A program made the translations under genes and the position numbers. A stretch of DNA of 64,000 nucleotides, from positions 5,394,001-5,458,000 of the forward strand of contig NZ_CP130427.1 in assembly GCF_030518795.1 (NCBI RefSeq), read 5' to 3'. The notes beneath the pieces are model-generated. The model was not told where the DNA came from and ran no database searches. It saw only the letters and a list, made by a program, of their open reading frames with translations. Source of the DNA: Micromonospora sp. NBRC 110009. GTDB taxonomy: Bacteria; Actinomycetota; Actinomycetes; Mycobacteriales; Micromonosporaceae. Of the stretch, positions 27,008-36,520 are shown piece after piece. The first letter of the stretch is position 1, and each line of letters begins with the position of its first letter.

Positions 27008-28638
27008 GTGGACACCGGAGGTCGGCGCGGCCGACCACACCGGGCCGCACGGCAGGTCGCCGCGCGGCCCGGATGGTCCGCGCAGCAGGGCCGGGTAGCG
27101 TGGTTGTTGCGCGTGAACCGTCTGTACGGGCCGAACGAGCGGTGGATGCGCGGCAGCGACTTCGCCGATGCTTTCCAAGGTGGGTGCTGGCCCGAACGCA
27201 CCAGCGTGTACCGCATCTCCCGTTGGGAAACTGCTGCCGTACGCGTCCCGTACCTTGCGGTACGCCGGTACGAGGAGTTGCTGCAACTGCCCGCCAATCG
27301 CCTCGTGGCGCTATTGGATGCGATCTACCGGTACTCCGCTGCAACCGACGGCAGCTGCCCGCTTCTCGGTCGGGGGCTGCGCGACGGAAGCCCAGGCCAG
27401 ATGGCCCGGCTGGAAGAGCTGGTGGAGGCGGTCCGGTCCGAGGATGTCGTCACCGGCTCGGACTGGGACGAGCTGAGCGCCTATCTCGCATTCACGCCAC
27501 GGCAGGTCATCACACCCCGATCGACCTGGTCGGATATCACGGAGCGGCTGTTGGCGGAGATGATTGTCGCTGACGGAGTGGCGTGGATGCAGCGCTATGA
27601 GGCGCTCAACCGCCTGCTCGCTCACCCGATCGGTCAGCAACATGCGGTGGCGGCCTGCGCCAGCCTGGCCGCTGATCGCAGCAACCAGGTGTTCGTCGAG
27701 ATCGTCAGCGCGCTCGATGCCAGCCCTCATCCCGACACGAGCCGCCATGTGCTGGATCAGCTCGTGAATCCGACGAACGATCGGGCCCAGTACGGAGCTC
27801 TGCTAGCCTGCGTCCGCAAGCTGCGGTACGGACACTTCACTGAACCGCAGACGCGACGCCTTGTAACGGTGGTCGATGAGCTAGCACTCGATCCGGCCCG
27901 CTACGAGGACGCTCAACCATTGGCCACTGAACTCCTACGCCAACTGCCGGCAGACGTGCCAGCTGCAGCGAAGGCCCGGTTGCGCCACGTCGTGGCGGGC
28001 GACCCGACGCTTAGCCACGTGTTGACTGCCGGGCGCCTAGCAACGGTGGAGGCCGGTGACGTCCTCGTCGCACGGATGACCAACACCACCCTGGCCAACA
28101 TGCCCCGCGACGTGCCCAACTTCCGCGATGAATTGCTACCGACCCTGCTTGACGAGATGCTGTTCAGTCCTGTGTTCGACGTACGGCTGCACGCGGCGAT
28201 CCTGCTCTTCGGGACCCCATACCGGCGACCGGTAGCCACCGCGCTCGCCTTGGAACTAGGTAGCCACACCGCAGCCTTCAGCGTCGACGTAGCGCACGCG
28301 ATGATCGAGGCGCTGCGCATCCTCGGTGACCATCGGCAGCGCCCACTCATCGAGCGTTTGACGACGGCGAACGGAGTGCCGCCTGCCATTACGGTCGCCG
28401 CCACACAGGCCATCGGGCACATCGGCGGCCGCAGCGACGACATCTACTGGAAAAGGCGCTCAACCACCACGCCAACCTCTGGCGCCGAACGGGGAACAAG
28501 GCAAGCACTTCCGCCCTGAATGGGCTGATCTACGGCCTCGGCATGGCCCGCAACACGCCCATGCTCCACCAGGTACGCAACCATCATCTAGCCCCAGCCA
28601 CGGCCCGCGCGGCCGCCTCATGGTGGCTCAACCTGTAG
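27008..28638 (+). pseudogene. HTH/helical-repeat protein gene, copy 1, frameshifted
   Basis: Closely related over its whole length to the intact gene at 57341-59002. From GTG 27008 the protein has a basic start (GGRRGRPHRAARQV), an HTH-like region (SVYRISRWETAAVRVPYLAV) and ~350 residues of helical, HEAT-like repeats. At about nt 28450 a single-base deletion (TGGAAAAGGC against TGGAAGAAGGC in the paralogue) shifts the frame. In the corrected frame homology continues (ALNHHANLWRRTGNKAS to WWLNL), then meets an in-frame TAG at 28636 where the paralogue has CAG. Two lesions indicate decay. The uncorrected product ends at 28519. The upstream ~60 bp is conserved with the other copies. Confidence 0.8.
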
Positions 28639-28790
28639 CGAACTGTGTACGAAAGCGCAAGCCGCTGATGTTGTCCCCGGCGACGCCAGCATCAAGCCCG
28701 AGCCCGACCGGTGTTCGTCGCCACCGTCCTGTTCATCCGGGCCGTCACGGCCGACGGTGGCAGCGACCCACTTGAAGGAACAGGACGAAG
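28639..28790. other. Intergenic remnant sequence, no gene
   Basis: The first ~30 bp still match the 3' end of the HTH/helical-repeat paralogue (TVYESASR). Beyond that I see no credible frame, repeat or RNA. Confidence 0.5.
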
Positions 28791-28915
28791 GCGGCGGGTC
28801 ACCGAGGCCTTGCAGAAGCCGGCCCGAGCAATCCGGACGGCGTGCGGGCCGTGTCCGGCGGCCCTTCCAAGTCTGAACAAGCGCCGCCGTGAGCACGAGC
28901 CCGGGAGACGCCCAC
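28791..28915 (+). pseudogene. 3' scrap of the 280-aa module gene (third copy)
   Basis: Reads RRVTEALQKPARAI, then after indels PSLNKRRREHEPG, matching the last ~35 codons of the gene at 25003-25845 and its copy at 37932-38796, plus ~15 bp beyond the stop. It lies just left of the lipid operon; the other copy lies just right of the cargo at 37.9 kb, so homologous ends flank the 29.1-37.8 kb segment. Confidence 0.75.
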
Positions 28916-29121
28916 ACCGAGGAAGGTCCCGGAACCCGTCCTTCGTCGAAATGTCGGTACGTTCGTCCAGGCGGGTCGGCCGCCACTCGGATCCGGGCAT
29001 CGGCCCCCACGCGCCGACCATCCTCTCCCGACCGCCCGTTCACATGATTGACCCGGTTGGACCCGGTTGGCGATGCTCCTGCCAAACCCGGTGGCGGTAC
29101 CGGTGAACCAGGGGAGCTGTC
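28916..29121. promoter_or_regulatory. Leader region of the lipid operon
   Basis: A 206-bp spacer ahead of the FAAL gene. It contains a tandem 10-bp repeat (ACCCGGTTGG twice, near 29055-29074) just after a TTGAC that could be a -35, and the SD GGGGAG 7 bases before ATG 29122. No clear -10 is visible. The tandem repeat may be an activator or repressor site. Confidence 0.3.
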
Positions 29122-30717
29122 ATGCGGGGCCCGCAATGGGTGGCGGACGTCGTCGACTTGTACGCCGGCGACGACCGCCCCGCGCACATCTACCGCCGCG
29201 ACGACGTCACCTCGGTGACAACCACCCGCGGCGAGCTGCGCGACGCGGTGAGCCGGCGCGCCGGAGCCCTCGCCGAACTAGGCGTGCGGGCCGGTCACCG
29301 GGTGGGCGTGTTCGCCGGTGACCCTGAGGCGTTCCTGCCGGCGTTCCTCGCGCTGCTCTGGCTGGGCGCGGTGGCGGTGCCGCTGCCACCGCCCCCACCG
29401 GTCGGCCGCCGCGACGCCTGGCGCGCCACCGTCCAGGACGCGCTCGCGCTCGTCCATCCCCGCCTGGTTTGCGGGCCGGCGGACACCCTCGACGCCTTCG
29501 GGACCGGGCCCGCAGAAGTGGTGGCGCTCGACGGCCGCCCAGTCGCAGCCGTTCCGGTCGCGGCGTTGGCGGACGGGCCCGCCCACGCCGCCCCCGTGCG
29601 GCTGCCGCCGCAGGCACCCGCGTACACCCAGTTCACCAGCGGCAGCACCGGCCGGTCCCGGGCCGTGCTGGTCACCCGCGGCTCGCTGGCGGCCAACAGC
29701 GCCGCGATCAAGGCCGGCATCAGCCTGGACCCGGACCGCGACGTGGGCGTGTGCTGGTTGCCGCTGCACCACGACATGGGCCTGGTGGGTTTCGGCTGCG
29801 CCGCGCTGACCGCCGGCGTCCCGGTGGTGTACCTGCCGACCGCCTCGTTCCTGCGTGATCCGGGGAGCTGGATGCGCACGGTGTCGGCGTACCGGGGGAC
29901 CGTCACGTTCGGGCCGAGCTTCGCCTTCGGGCTGGCGGCCCGTCGCGCCCGTCCCGACGACGTCGCTGCGCTGGACCTGTCCGCCCTGCGCATCCTGGGC
30001 TGCGGGGCGGAGCCGATCAACGCGGCCACGCTGCAGCGCTTCGTCGCCGCGTACGCGCCGGCGAACCTGGACGCCGCCGCGCTGACCCCCTGCTACGGGC
30101 TGGCCGAGGCGACCCTCGCGGTGAGCTTCGCGGCCGGGCTCCGCGCGGATGCCGCCGGCACGGTCGACTGTGGCCGGCCGGTGCCCGGTCACGAGGTGGC
30201 CGTCGTCGACGCCGCCGGGTCGTCGTGCCCGGCGGGGCAGGTGGGTGAGATCTGGGTACGCGGACCGTCGGTGGCCGCCGGCTACCTCGACCAGCCGGCG
30301 CCGGAGACGTTCCGCAGCGACGGGTGGCTGCGCACCGGCGACCTCGGCTACCTCGACGGCGGTGGCCTCTACGTTACCGGGCGCGCGAAGGATCTGCTGG
30401 TGGTCCGCGGGGCCAACACCGACCCGCAGCGGGTGGAGTGGGCGGCTTCCACCGTGCCGGGGGTTCGGGACGGCGGCGCCGTGGCGTTCACCCGGCCGGG
30501 GGAGGAGACCGAGGAGGTGGTGGTCGTGGTCGAGTGCGCGCCGAACGCCGCCGACGCCGTGCCGGACGCGGTACGCGCTGCGGTGGCCGAGGGGCTCGGT
30601 CTCGCCGTCGCCGAGGTCGTCCGGGTGCGTCCCGGGGCGGTGCCGAAGACCACCTCGGGCAAGCCCCGCCGCCGGGAGACCCGGCGGCGCTACCTCGCCG
30701 GGGAGCTGGTGGGCTGA
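29122..30717 (+). CDS. Fatty acyl-AMP ligase (FAAL-type adenylating enzyme)
   Basis: 531 aa, starting at ATG 29122 with SD GGGGAG. ANL-superfamily motifs: FTSGSTGRSRAV (residues ~170-181, ATP phosphate binding), LPLHHDMGLVGFG (typical of FAALs), CYGLAEATLAVSF, WLRTGDLGYL and the C-terminal TTSGKPRRRE with the catalytic lysine. FAALs activate a fatty acid as acyl-AMP and pass it to an acyl carrier protein, here presumably the ACP encoded two genes on or the ACP in the KS-ACP-AOS protein. It overlaps the methyltransferase gene by one base (TGATG). First gene of a six-gene operon. Confidence 0.88.
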   Translation: MRGPQWVADVVDLYAGDDRPAHIYRRDDVTSVTTTRGELRDAVSRRAGALAELGVRAGHRVGVFAGDPEAFLPAFLALLWLGAVAVPLPPPPPVGRRDAWRATVQDALALVHPRLVCGPADTLDAFGTGPAEVVALDGRPVAAVPVAALADGPAHAAPVRLPPQAPAYTQFTSGSTGRSRAVLVTRGSLAANSAAIKAGISLDPDRDVGVCWLPLHHDMGLVGFGCAALTAGVPVVYLPTASFLRDPGSWMRTVSAYRGTVTFGPSFAFGLAARRARPDDVAALDLSALRILGCGAEPINAATLQRFVAAYAPANLDAAALTPCYGLAEATLAVSFAAGLRADAAGTVDCGRPVPGHEVAVVDAAGSSCPAGQVGEIWVRGPSVAAGYLDQPAPETFRSDGWLRTGDLGYLDGGGLYVTGRAKDLLVVRGANTDPQRVEWAASTVPGVRDGGAVAFTRPGEETEEVVVVVECAPNAADAVPDAVRAAVAEGLGLAVAEVVRVRPGAVPKTTSGKPRRRETRRRYLAGELVG

Positions 30718-31571
30718 TGTCGGACCGGGCGCAGGTGGCGGTGAGCTACGACGTCGACAACGAGTTCTTCCGGCTCTGGCTGGACGAGCGGATGAACTAC
30801 ACCTGTGCCGTCTTCGACGACACCGACGACCTCGAGGCCGCCCAGGTCGCCAAGCTCGAGCTGCTGTACCGCTACGGCCGGGTCACCCCCGACTCGCGGG
30901 TGCTCGACATCGGCTGCGGTTGGGGCGCCAACCTCGAATACCTGGCCGTCGACCGGGGTGTCCGCGACGTCCACGGGATCACCCTGTCGCAGGCGCAGTA
31001 CGCCGAGATCCGCCGCCGTGACCTGCCCGGCGTCACGGCGTCCTGCGTGGACTACCGCGACTACACGCCGCCGGTGCGCTTCGACACGATCATGTCGATC
31101 TGCATGATCGAGCACGTCTGCACCCCCGAGCAGGCCCGGGCCGGGGAGGCGGTCGCCCGCTACCGGGGCTACTTCCGGCGGGCCTGGGAGTGGAGCCGGC
31201 CGGGCGCCTCCTTCGCCCTGCAGTCGATCCTGCGCAACCGGGCGCCGCGCATCCCCGCCGACATCCGCGAGGTCGGCTGGGTCACGTACCAGATCTTCCC
31301 CGGCGGGATCACGCCGCGCATGGAGGACATCGTGGCCGCGGTCAACCCGTACTGGGAGATCGTCGGGGTGCGCACCCGGCGGGAGGACTACCGGCGCACC
31401 TGCGAGCACTGGCGGGACCGGCTGCGCGCCCACGAACAGCAGATCCGCGACCGCTGGGGCGGGCAACTCTTTGCCGACTACGACCGCTACCTGACTGCGT
31501 GCATCCGCGCCTTCGAGATGCACTACCAGTCAGTCGCGCAGTGGTCGCTGCGCCGCATCGACCAGATCTAG
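30717..31571 (+). CDS. Cyclopropane-fatty-acid-synthase-like SAM methyltransferase
   Basis: 284 aa, ATG 30717 overlapping the FAAL stop. The start VSYDVDNEFFRLWLDERMNY is the hallmark of the CFAS/mycolic acid cyclopropane synthase family. Motif I VLDIGCGWGAN (~residues 63-73) binds SAM, and ICMIEHVCTPE follows. The family methylenates or methylates unsaturated acyl chains. With an acyl-ACP desaturase two genes downstream, it probably acts on the double bond that enzyme makes, giving a cyclopropane, methyl branch or related group on the ACP-bound chain. Length is normal for the family. Confidence 0.85.
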   Translation: MSDRAQVAVSYDVDNEFFRLWLDERMNYTCAVFDDTDDLEAAQVAKLELLYRYGRVTPDSRVLDIGCGWGANLEYLAVDRGVRDVHGITLSQAQYAEIRRRDLPGVTASCVDYRDYTPPVRFDTIMSICMIEHVCTPEQARAGEAVARYRGYFRRAWEWSRPGASFALQSILRNRAPRIPADIREVGWVTYQIFPGGITPRMEDIVAAVNPYWEIVGVRTRREDYRRTCEHWRDRLRAHEQQIRDRWGGQLFADYDRYLTACIRAFEMHYQSVAQWSLRRIDQI

Positions 31572-31580
31572 GAGTACGCC

Positions 31581-31832
31581 GTGTCCACCGATGAGCTGCT
31601 GGCCCTGATCGCCGCCGGGATCGCCGACGTCACCGGCCGTCCCGCCCCCGCGTTGACGGTCGACGCCGACCTCGCCGCGCTGGGGCTGGACAGCCTGCAG
31701 GCCCTGGAACTGGTCGCCTGGGCCGAGGAGCGGCTGCGGGTCCGCGTCCCGGACGAGGAACTCGCCACCATCCGCAGCATCGGTGACCTGTCCGGCGTAC
31801 TCGCCGCCCGACTCCCGGCCGGCACGCCGTGA
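31581..31832 (+). CDS. Acyl carrier protein
   Basis: 83 aa from GTG 31581 (SD TAGGAG). The LGLDSLQALELV motif holds the phosphopantetheine serine (residue ~37), inside the usual four-helix pattern. It overlaps the desaturase gene by 4 bp. It most likely carries the fatty acyl chain loaded by the FAAL during desaturation and methylation. Confidence 0.9.
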   Translation: MSTDELLALIAAGIADVTGRPAPALTVDADLAALGLDSLQALELVAWAEERLRVRVPDEELATIRSIGDLSGVLAARLPAGTP

Positions 31833-32668
31833 CGGGCCGGGCGCTGCGGGAGGCGTTCCACCGGGAGTACATGACCTTCTTCGAGCAGGCCGAACGGACC
31901 CGCCGCTGGAACGTCTTCACCGACATCGACTGGGACCGCCTCGCCGGCCACGACCCGGACCCGCGCCTGGTGCTCTGCGCCGAGACGTTCTGCGGCGTGG
32001 AGATGTACCTTCCGGACTACCTGCGCGCCCACCTCGACCTGATGCGCGGCGACTACGGCCGGGCCTGGTTCGCCGCGAACTGGGGCTACGAGGAGGCCAA
32101 ACACTCGCTGGTGCTGCGCGAGTACCTGCGCCGCAGCGGCGCGCGCAGCGAGGCGCAGCTGCACGACTACGCCGACGCCGTGCTGGCCCGCCGCTGGGAG
32201 CCGCCGTACGACGACGGCCGCCGGATGACCATCTACGGGGCCCTGCAGGAGCTGACCACGTTCGTCATCTACCGCAAGCAGCGGGGCTGGGCGGCCGGGC
32301 ACGGCGACCCGGTGCTGCCGGAGGTCTATCGCCTGGTGGGGCGCGACGAGATGGCGCACTCGCGCTTCTACCTGAGGATGATCCGGCTACATCTGGCCGA
32401 GGACCGCGCGGGCACCCTGGCCGACCTCGCGTACGTGCTGCGGACCTTCCGGATGCCGGCCGAGGACCTGCTGCCCGACTACGACACCCGGGTCGAGGTG
32501 ATGCGCGCCGCCGGCATCGACCGGAGCGTCTTCCTCACTGAGGTGGTGCTGCCGCTGCTGCGCGACCTCGGGCTGACCCGGCACGACCTGCCCCGGGTGC
32601 CCGCGCAGGCGGCCACCGAGATTCCGGGACCGCCCGGGCTGCTCACCGCCGCCGGATCCGCCGGATGA
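31829..32668 (+). CDS. Acyl-ACP desaturase (ferritin-like diiron)
   Basis: 279 aa, GTG 31829 in a GTGA overlap with the ACP stop. The diiron ligand pattern is visible: AETFCGVEMY, NWGYEEAKHSLV (ExxH), a LQELTTF helix and GRDEMAHSRFY (ExxH). This is the arrangement of acyl-ACP desaturases of the DesA/FAB2 type. It would place one double bond in the ACP-bound chain. Length is typical for actinobacterial members. It overlaps the next gene by 4 bp (ATGA). Confidence 0.87.
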   Translation: MTGRALREAFHREYMTFFEQAERTRRWNVFTDIDWDRLAGHDPDPRLVLCAETFCGVEMYLPDYLRAHLDLMRGDYGRAWFAANWGYEEAKHSLVLREYLRRSGARSEAQLHDYADAVLARRWEPPYDDGRRMTIYGALQELTTFVIYRKQRGWAAGHGDPVLPEVYRLVGRDEMAHSRFYLRMIRLHLAEDRAGTLADLAYVLRTFRMPAEDLLPDYDTRVEVMRAAGIDRSVFLTEVVLPLLRDLGLTRHDLPRVPAQAATEIPGPPGLLTAAGSAG

Positions 32669-35600
32669 CCGCCTCCGGCGCCGTCGCCGTCGTCGGCGGT
32701 GCCTGCCGCTTCCCCGGCGCCGAGAACCTCGACGCGTACTGGGACCTGATCCGCGCCGGGCGGGTCGCCACCGGGCCGGTATCGCCGCACCGCTGGCGGC
32801 ACGGCTGGGTCCACGACCCCCACGACGTCCGGGCGGCGGACTTCTCGTACACCGACGTGGTGGCCCACCTGCCTGAGGTGGACACCTTCCCGGCCGCCCG
32901 ATACGCCCTCGCGCCGCGGCGCCTCGAGGTGACCGACCCGCAGCACCGGCTGCTGGTCCAGGTGACCGACGAGGCGCTGCGCGACGCCGGCATCGATCTG
33001 CCCCGCGACCGCACCGGCGTCTACATGGGCGCGTCGGTCAGCGAGTACAAGGACCTGCTGACCAGCCGGATCCGGGCCCGGCAGATGGCCGCCGGTGAGT
33101 TCGGCACACCGCTGGACGCGCCGGCGGCGGAGGCGGCCGTGGCCGGCGTGGCGCCGCCGCGGGCGTACACCATTCCCGGGACCCTCCTGAACATGGCCGC
33201 CGCCACCGTGAGCGCGGTGTTCGACCTGGGCGGCCCCAGCTTCGTCGTCGACGCCGCCTGCGCGTCGGCGCTGGTCGCGGTGCACGAGGCCGTCGTCCAC
33301 CTGCGCGCCGGCCAGTGTGACCTCGCCGTCGCCGGCGGGGTCTACCTCAACCTGGTACCCGACAATCTGATCGGCTTCTCCCGCATCGGCGCCGTCTCCC
33401 GCAGCGGCGTGTGCCGGCCGTTCGACCGGCGCGCCGACGGCTTTGTGCTCGGCGAGGGCGCAGGCGTCGTCGTACTCAAGCGGCTCGACGACGCCCTGGC
33501 CGCCGGCGACCGGGTGTACGCCGTCATCCGTGGCACGGGCTGCGCCAACGACGGCCGGGCCGAGGGCCCTATGACGCCCCGGCTGGACGGTCAGGTGACC
33601 AGCCTGCGCCGGGCGTACGCCGACGCCGCCGTCGATCCAGCCACCGTCGGCTTCGTCGAGTGCCACGGCACGGCCACGCCGACCGGCGACGCGGTCGAGC
33701 TGGCCGCCCTGCGCACGGTGCTGGGCGAGGACCGGCCGGTGCAGGTCTCGTCGGTCAAGGCGAACATCGGCCACACCATGTCCGCCGCGGGAATCGCGGG
33801 CCTGCTCAAGACCGTCCTGGTGCTCCGGCATGCGACCGTGCCGCCGCAGGTCAACTGCGAAGACCCCGACCCCGCCCTCGGCGTCCTGCGCATCGCCGCC
33901 GCCGAGCAGGCATTGCCGGCCGGCGCCGGCGCGCCGCGCCGGGCCGCGGTCAGCTCGTTCGGCTTCGGCGGCACCAACGTGCACCTCGTTCTCGAGGAGG
34001 CCGCCGGCCCGCCGCGACCGGTGACCGTCCAGGCCGCGGTCACCGACGCGGTGCGCTACTGGGCTGTCCGCAGGGGCAGCGACCCGGAACCGCCGACCCG
34101 CGCCGCCGCATCGCCCGCTTCCGACCCCGGGCCGGCCGCTGCCGAATCTGCGCCACCCGTGCGGTCGGCCCTGCTCGCCGCCGTCGCGAAGGCCGGGTCC
34201 TACCCTCCGGAATCGCTGCGCGCCGAGCAGGCCCTCGTGGACGACCTCGGATTCGACTCGCTGATGCTGGTCGAACTCGAGGAGCAGCTGGCCGCGGCGC
34301 ATCCCGACCTGGACCGGCTTCCGGACGACCTGATGCGGCGCACCACGACGATCGCCGATATCGACGCCTGGCTGACCGCGACCTTCGGCACCGGCCCGGC
34401 GGCAACGCCCACCGGCGCGACCGCCCCGGCCGTCGGTCCCGACCCGGTCGACGCCGCCCGCCCGGCCGCCGCTGCCGACCTGGCACCGGCACCGCCGCCC
34501 GAGCTCGCCGCACTGCAGGAGCGGCTCTCCCTCGCGGCACGGCTCGGCGTGGCCAACCCGTACTTCGTCCCGCACGACGGGGCGCTCGGCGCCACCACCC
34601 GCATCGGCGGGACCGAGCTGGTGGACTTCTCCGGCTACGACTACCTGGGCCTGGCCACCCATCCCGCCGTGGTCGCCGCCGCCACCGACGCCCTTGCCCG
34701 CTACGGGACCTCCGTCTCGGCCAGCCGGGTCGCCTCGGGGGAACGGCCGCTGCACCGCGCCCTGGAGGAGGCCGTGGCGGCCTTCCTCGGTACGGAGGCC
34801 GCCCTGGCGATGGTGAGCGGACACGCCACGAACGTGGGGGTGCTCGGACACCTGCTGCGCCCCGGCGATCTGGCCCTGCACGACGCGCTGGCGCACGACA
34901 GCATCCTGCAGGGGATCCGCTTGTCGGGGGCACACCGCCGGCCCTTCCCGCACAACGACCTCGACGCGCTCGACCGGATGCTGGCCGACCTCGCACCGCG
35001 ACACCGCCGCGTGGTGGTGGCCGTCGAGGGCGTCTACAGCATGGACGGTGACCTCCCCGACCTGCCCGCCCTGGTGGAGCTGCGCCGCCGGCACGGGTTT
35101 CTGCTCTACCTCGACGAGGCGCACAGCCTCGGGGTCCTGGGTGCGACGGGCCGCGGCGCCGGGGAGCACTGGGGGGTACGCCCGACCGACGTCGACATCT
35201 GGATGGGGACGCTGTCCAAGGCGCTGGCCAGCTGTGGGGGATACGTGGCCGGCGACGCGCAGCTCATCGAGTACCTGCGCTACACCACGCCGGGCTTCCT
35301 CTACAGCGTCGGTCTACCTCCGGCGTCCACCGCCGCGGCGCTCGCCGCGCTGCGTCAGCTTCGCGACGAGCCCGAGCGGGTGGCGCGGCTACGCGACAAC
35401 GCGCGCCTGTTCCGACGGCTGGCAGTCCAGGCGGGATTGGACGTCGGCGTCGGGTCGGCGCCGGTCGTACCGGTCATCACCGGCGGATCGGCGGCGGCGC
35501 TGCTGCTGGCGGACCGGATGCGGCAGCGCGGCGTGAACGTCCAGCCCATCCTGTACCCCGCGGTCGAGGAGACCGCTGCCCGCCTGCGTTTCTTCATCAA

Positions 35601-35709
35601 CGCGACGCACACGGAGGCGCAGATCGAATCGACAATCGAGGCGCTGGCGCAGGAGCATGGCCGGGCGGTGGGGGAGGCAGGCGGACATGGCCGTCGCACC
35701 CGAGGTTGA
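32665..35709 (+). CDS. Ketosynthase-ACP-alpha-oxoamine synthase trifunctional protein
   Basis: 1014 aa. Domain 1 (residues ~5-450) is a type I ketosynthase with Cys199 (DAACASAL), His334 (CHGTATPTGD) and His370 (NIGHTMSAAG). Domain 2 (~500-575) is an ACP with Ser532 (LGFDSLML). Domain 3 (~615-1005) is a PLP-dependent alpha-oxoamine synthase (AONS/serine palmitoyltransferase fold) with the Schiff-base lysine Lys852 (GTLSKALASCGG) and DEAHSLGVLG. AOS enzymes condense an acyl thioester with an amino acid, losing CO2, to give an alpha-aminoketone. No acyltransferase, reductase or thioesterase domain is present. The KS may do one extension with malonyl-ACP from elsewhere, or only pass the chain on. 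The expected product is a sphingoid-like lipid. It overlaps the next gene by 23 bp. Confidence 0.88.
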   Translation: MTASGAVAVVGGACRFPGAENLDAYWDLIRAGRVATGPVSPHRWRHGWVHDPHDVRAADFSYTDVVAHLPEVDTFPAARYALAPRRLEVTDPQHRLLVQVTDEALRDAGIDLPRDRTGVYMGASVSEYKDLLTSRIRARQMAAGEFGTPLDAPAAEAAVAGVAPPRAYTIPGTLLNMAAATVSAVFDLGGPSFVVDAACASALVAVHEAVVHLRAGQCDLAVAGGVYLNLVPDNLIGFSRIGAVSRSGVCRPFDRRADGFVLGEGAGVVVLKRLDDALAAGDRVYAVIRGTGCANDGRAEGPMTPRLDGQVTSLRRAYADAAVDPATVGFVECHGTATPTGDAVELAALRTVLGEDRPVQVSSVKANIGHTMSAAGIAGLLKTVLVLRHATVPPQVNCEDPDPALGVLRIAAAEQALPAGAGAPRRAAVSSFGFGGTNVHLVLEEAAGPPRPVTVQAAVTDAVRYWAVRRGSDPEPPTRAAASPASDPGPAAAESAPPVRSALLAAVAKAGSYPPESLRAEQALVDDLGFDSLMLVELEEQLAAAHPDLDRLPDDLMRRTTTIADIDAWLTATFGTGPAATPTGATAPAVGPDPVDAARPAAAADLAPAPPPELAALQERLSLAARLGVANPYFVPHDGALGATTRIGGTELVDFSGYDYLGLATHPAVVAAATDALARYGTSVSASRVASGERPLHRALEEAVAAFLGTEAALAMVSGHATNVGVLGHLLRPGDLALHDALAHDSILQGIRLSGAHRRPFPHNDLDALDRMLADLAPRHRRVVVAVEGVYSMDGDLPDLPALVELRRRHGFLLYLDEAHSLGVLGATGRGAGEHWGVRPTDVDIWMGTLSKALASCGGYVAGDAQLIEYLRYTTPGFLYSVGLPPASTAAALAALRQLRDEPERVARLRDNARLFRRLAVQAGLDVGVGSAPVVPVITGGSAAALLLADRMRQRGVNVQPILYPAVEETAARLRFFINATHTEAQIESTIEALAQEHGRAVGEAGGHGRRTRG

Positions 35710-36520
35710 CGGCGTCCCCGAGACGGCGTTGTGGACGTTGCATCATCGCGTGCTGGAGGCGAAACGGCCGGACGCGATGTTCGCTGATCCGCGTGCCGTC
35801 GACCTGGTCACGCGGATGGACTTTCCGTTCGCCGAGCGTTTCGGCGAGGGTTTCCGTACGCAGACTCAACTGCTCGCGCTGAGAGTCCGCTGCTTCGACA
35901 TCGCCGTCTCCGAGTTCCTGGTCGACCACCCCGCAGGCACGGTGGTTGCCCTCGGTGAGGGGCTCGAGACCCAGTTCTGGCGCGTCGACAACGGGCTCGT
36001 CCGGTGGCTCACGGTCGACCTGCCTCCGTCGGCCCGGCTCCGGGAGCGGCTGTTGCCCCGGGGCGACCGCCAACGGCTGTATCTGGGCTCCGCCCTCGAC
36101 CTGGGCTGGATGGACGAGGTCGACGACAGCGAGGCAGTCCTGATCACGGCGCAGGGGCTGCTCATGTACTTCCGGCCCGAGGACGTGCACCGCCTGCTGT
36201 CGGCCTGTGCGGAGAGGTTCCCCGGCGGCGTGCTGGTCCTCGACACGGTTGCCTACTGGATGGCCCGTGCGGTTCGTCGGGCCAGCACCAGGGCGGCAGG
36301 GTATCGCCCGCCGGAGATGCACTGGTGTCTCGACTCGGCGGACTGGCAGAGCCTTCGCCAACTGCATCCGAACATCGCGGAGGTTACCGAGGTGCGGTCT
36401 CGCGCCGGTCGGGGGCCGTTGGCCTGGCTACCACCCAACGTCCACCGCATTCCGCTTATCCGCGGTCGCCGCAGCGGCGTTGTACGCCTCCGGTTCGGAC
36501 CGGAACCGGTGGCACCGTAA
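35687..36520 (+). CDS. LCM-family (COG3315-type) SAM-dependent O-methyltransferase
   Basis: 277 aa from ATG 35687, with a GGGGGAGG SD about ten bases upstream inside the previous gene. ALWTLHHRVLEAKRPDAMF, AVDLVTRMDF, VVALGEGLETQFWRVDNG, VDLPPSARLRERLLP and ITAQGLLMYF follow the pattern of the leucine carboxyl methyltransferase-like family, members of which O-methylate polyketides and lipids. It probably tailors the aminoketone or alcohol made by the KS-ACP-AOS protein. Last gene of the operon. Confidence 0.8.
   Translation: MAVAPEVDGVPETALWTLHHRVLEAKRPDAMFADPRAVDLVTRMDFPFAERFGEGFRTQTQLLALRVRCFDIAVSEFLVDHPAGTVVALGEGLETQFWRVDNGLVRWLTVDLPPSARLRERLLPRGDRQRLYLGSALDLGWMDEVDDSEAVLITAQGLLMYFRPEDVHRLLSACAERFPGGVLVLDTVAYWMARAVRRASTRAAGYRPPEMHWCLDSADWQSLRQLHPNIAEVTEVRSRAGRGPLAWLPPNVHRIPLIRGRRSGVVRLRFGPEPVAP

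Noticed and set aside
32479..35169. 896-codon open frame on the minus strand
   Set aside because: Antisense of the KS-ACP-AOS gene, rich in Gly/Arg/His/Val with no motif; a composition shadow.
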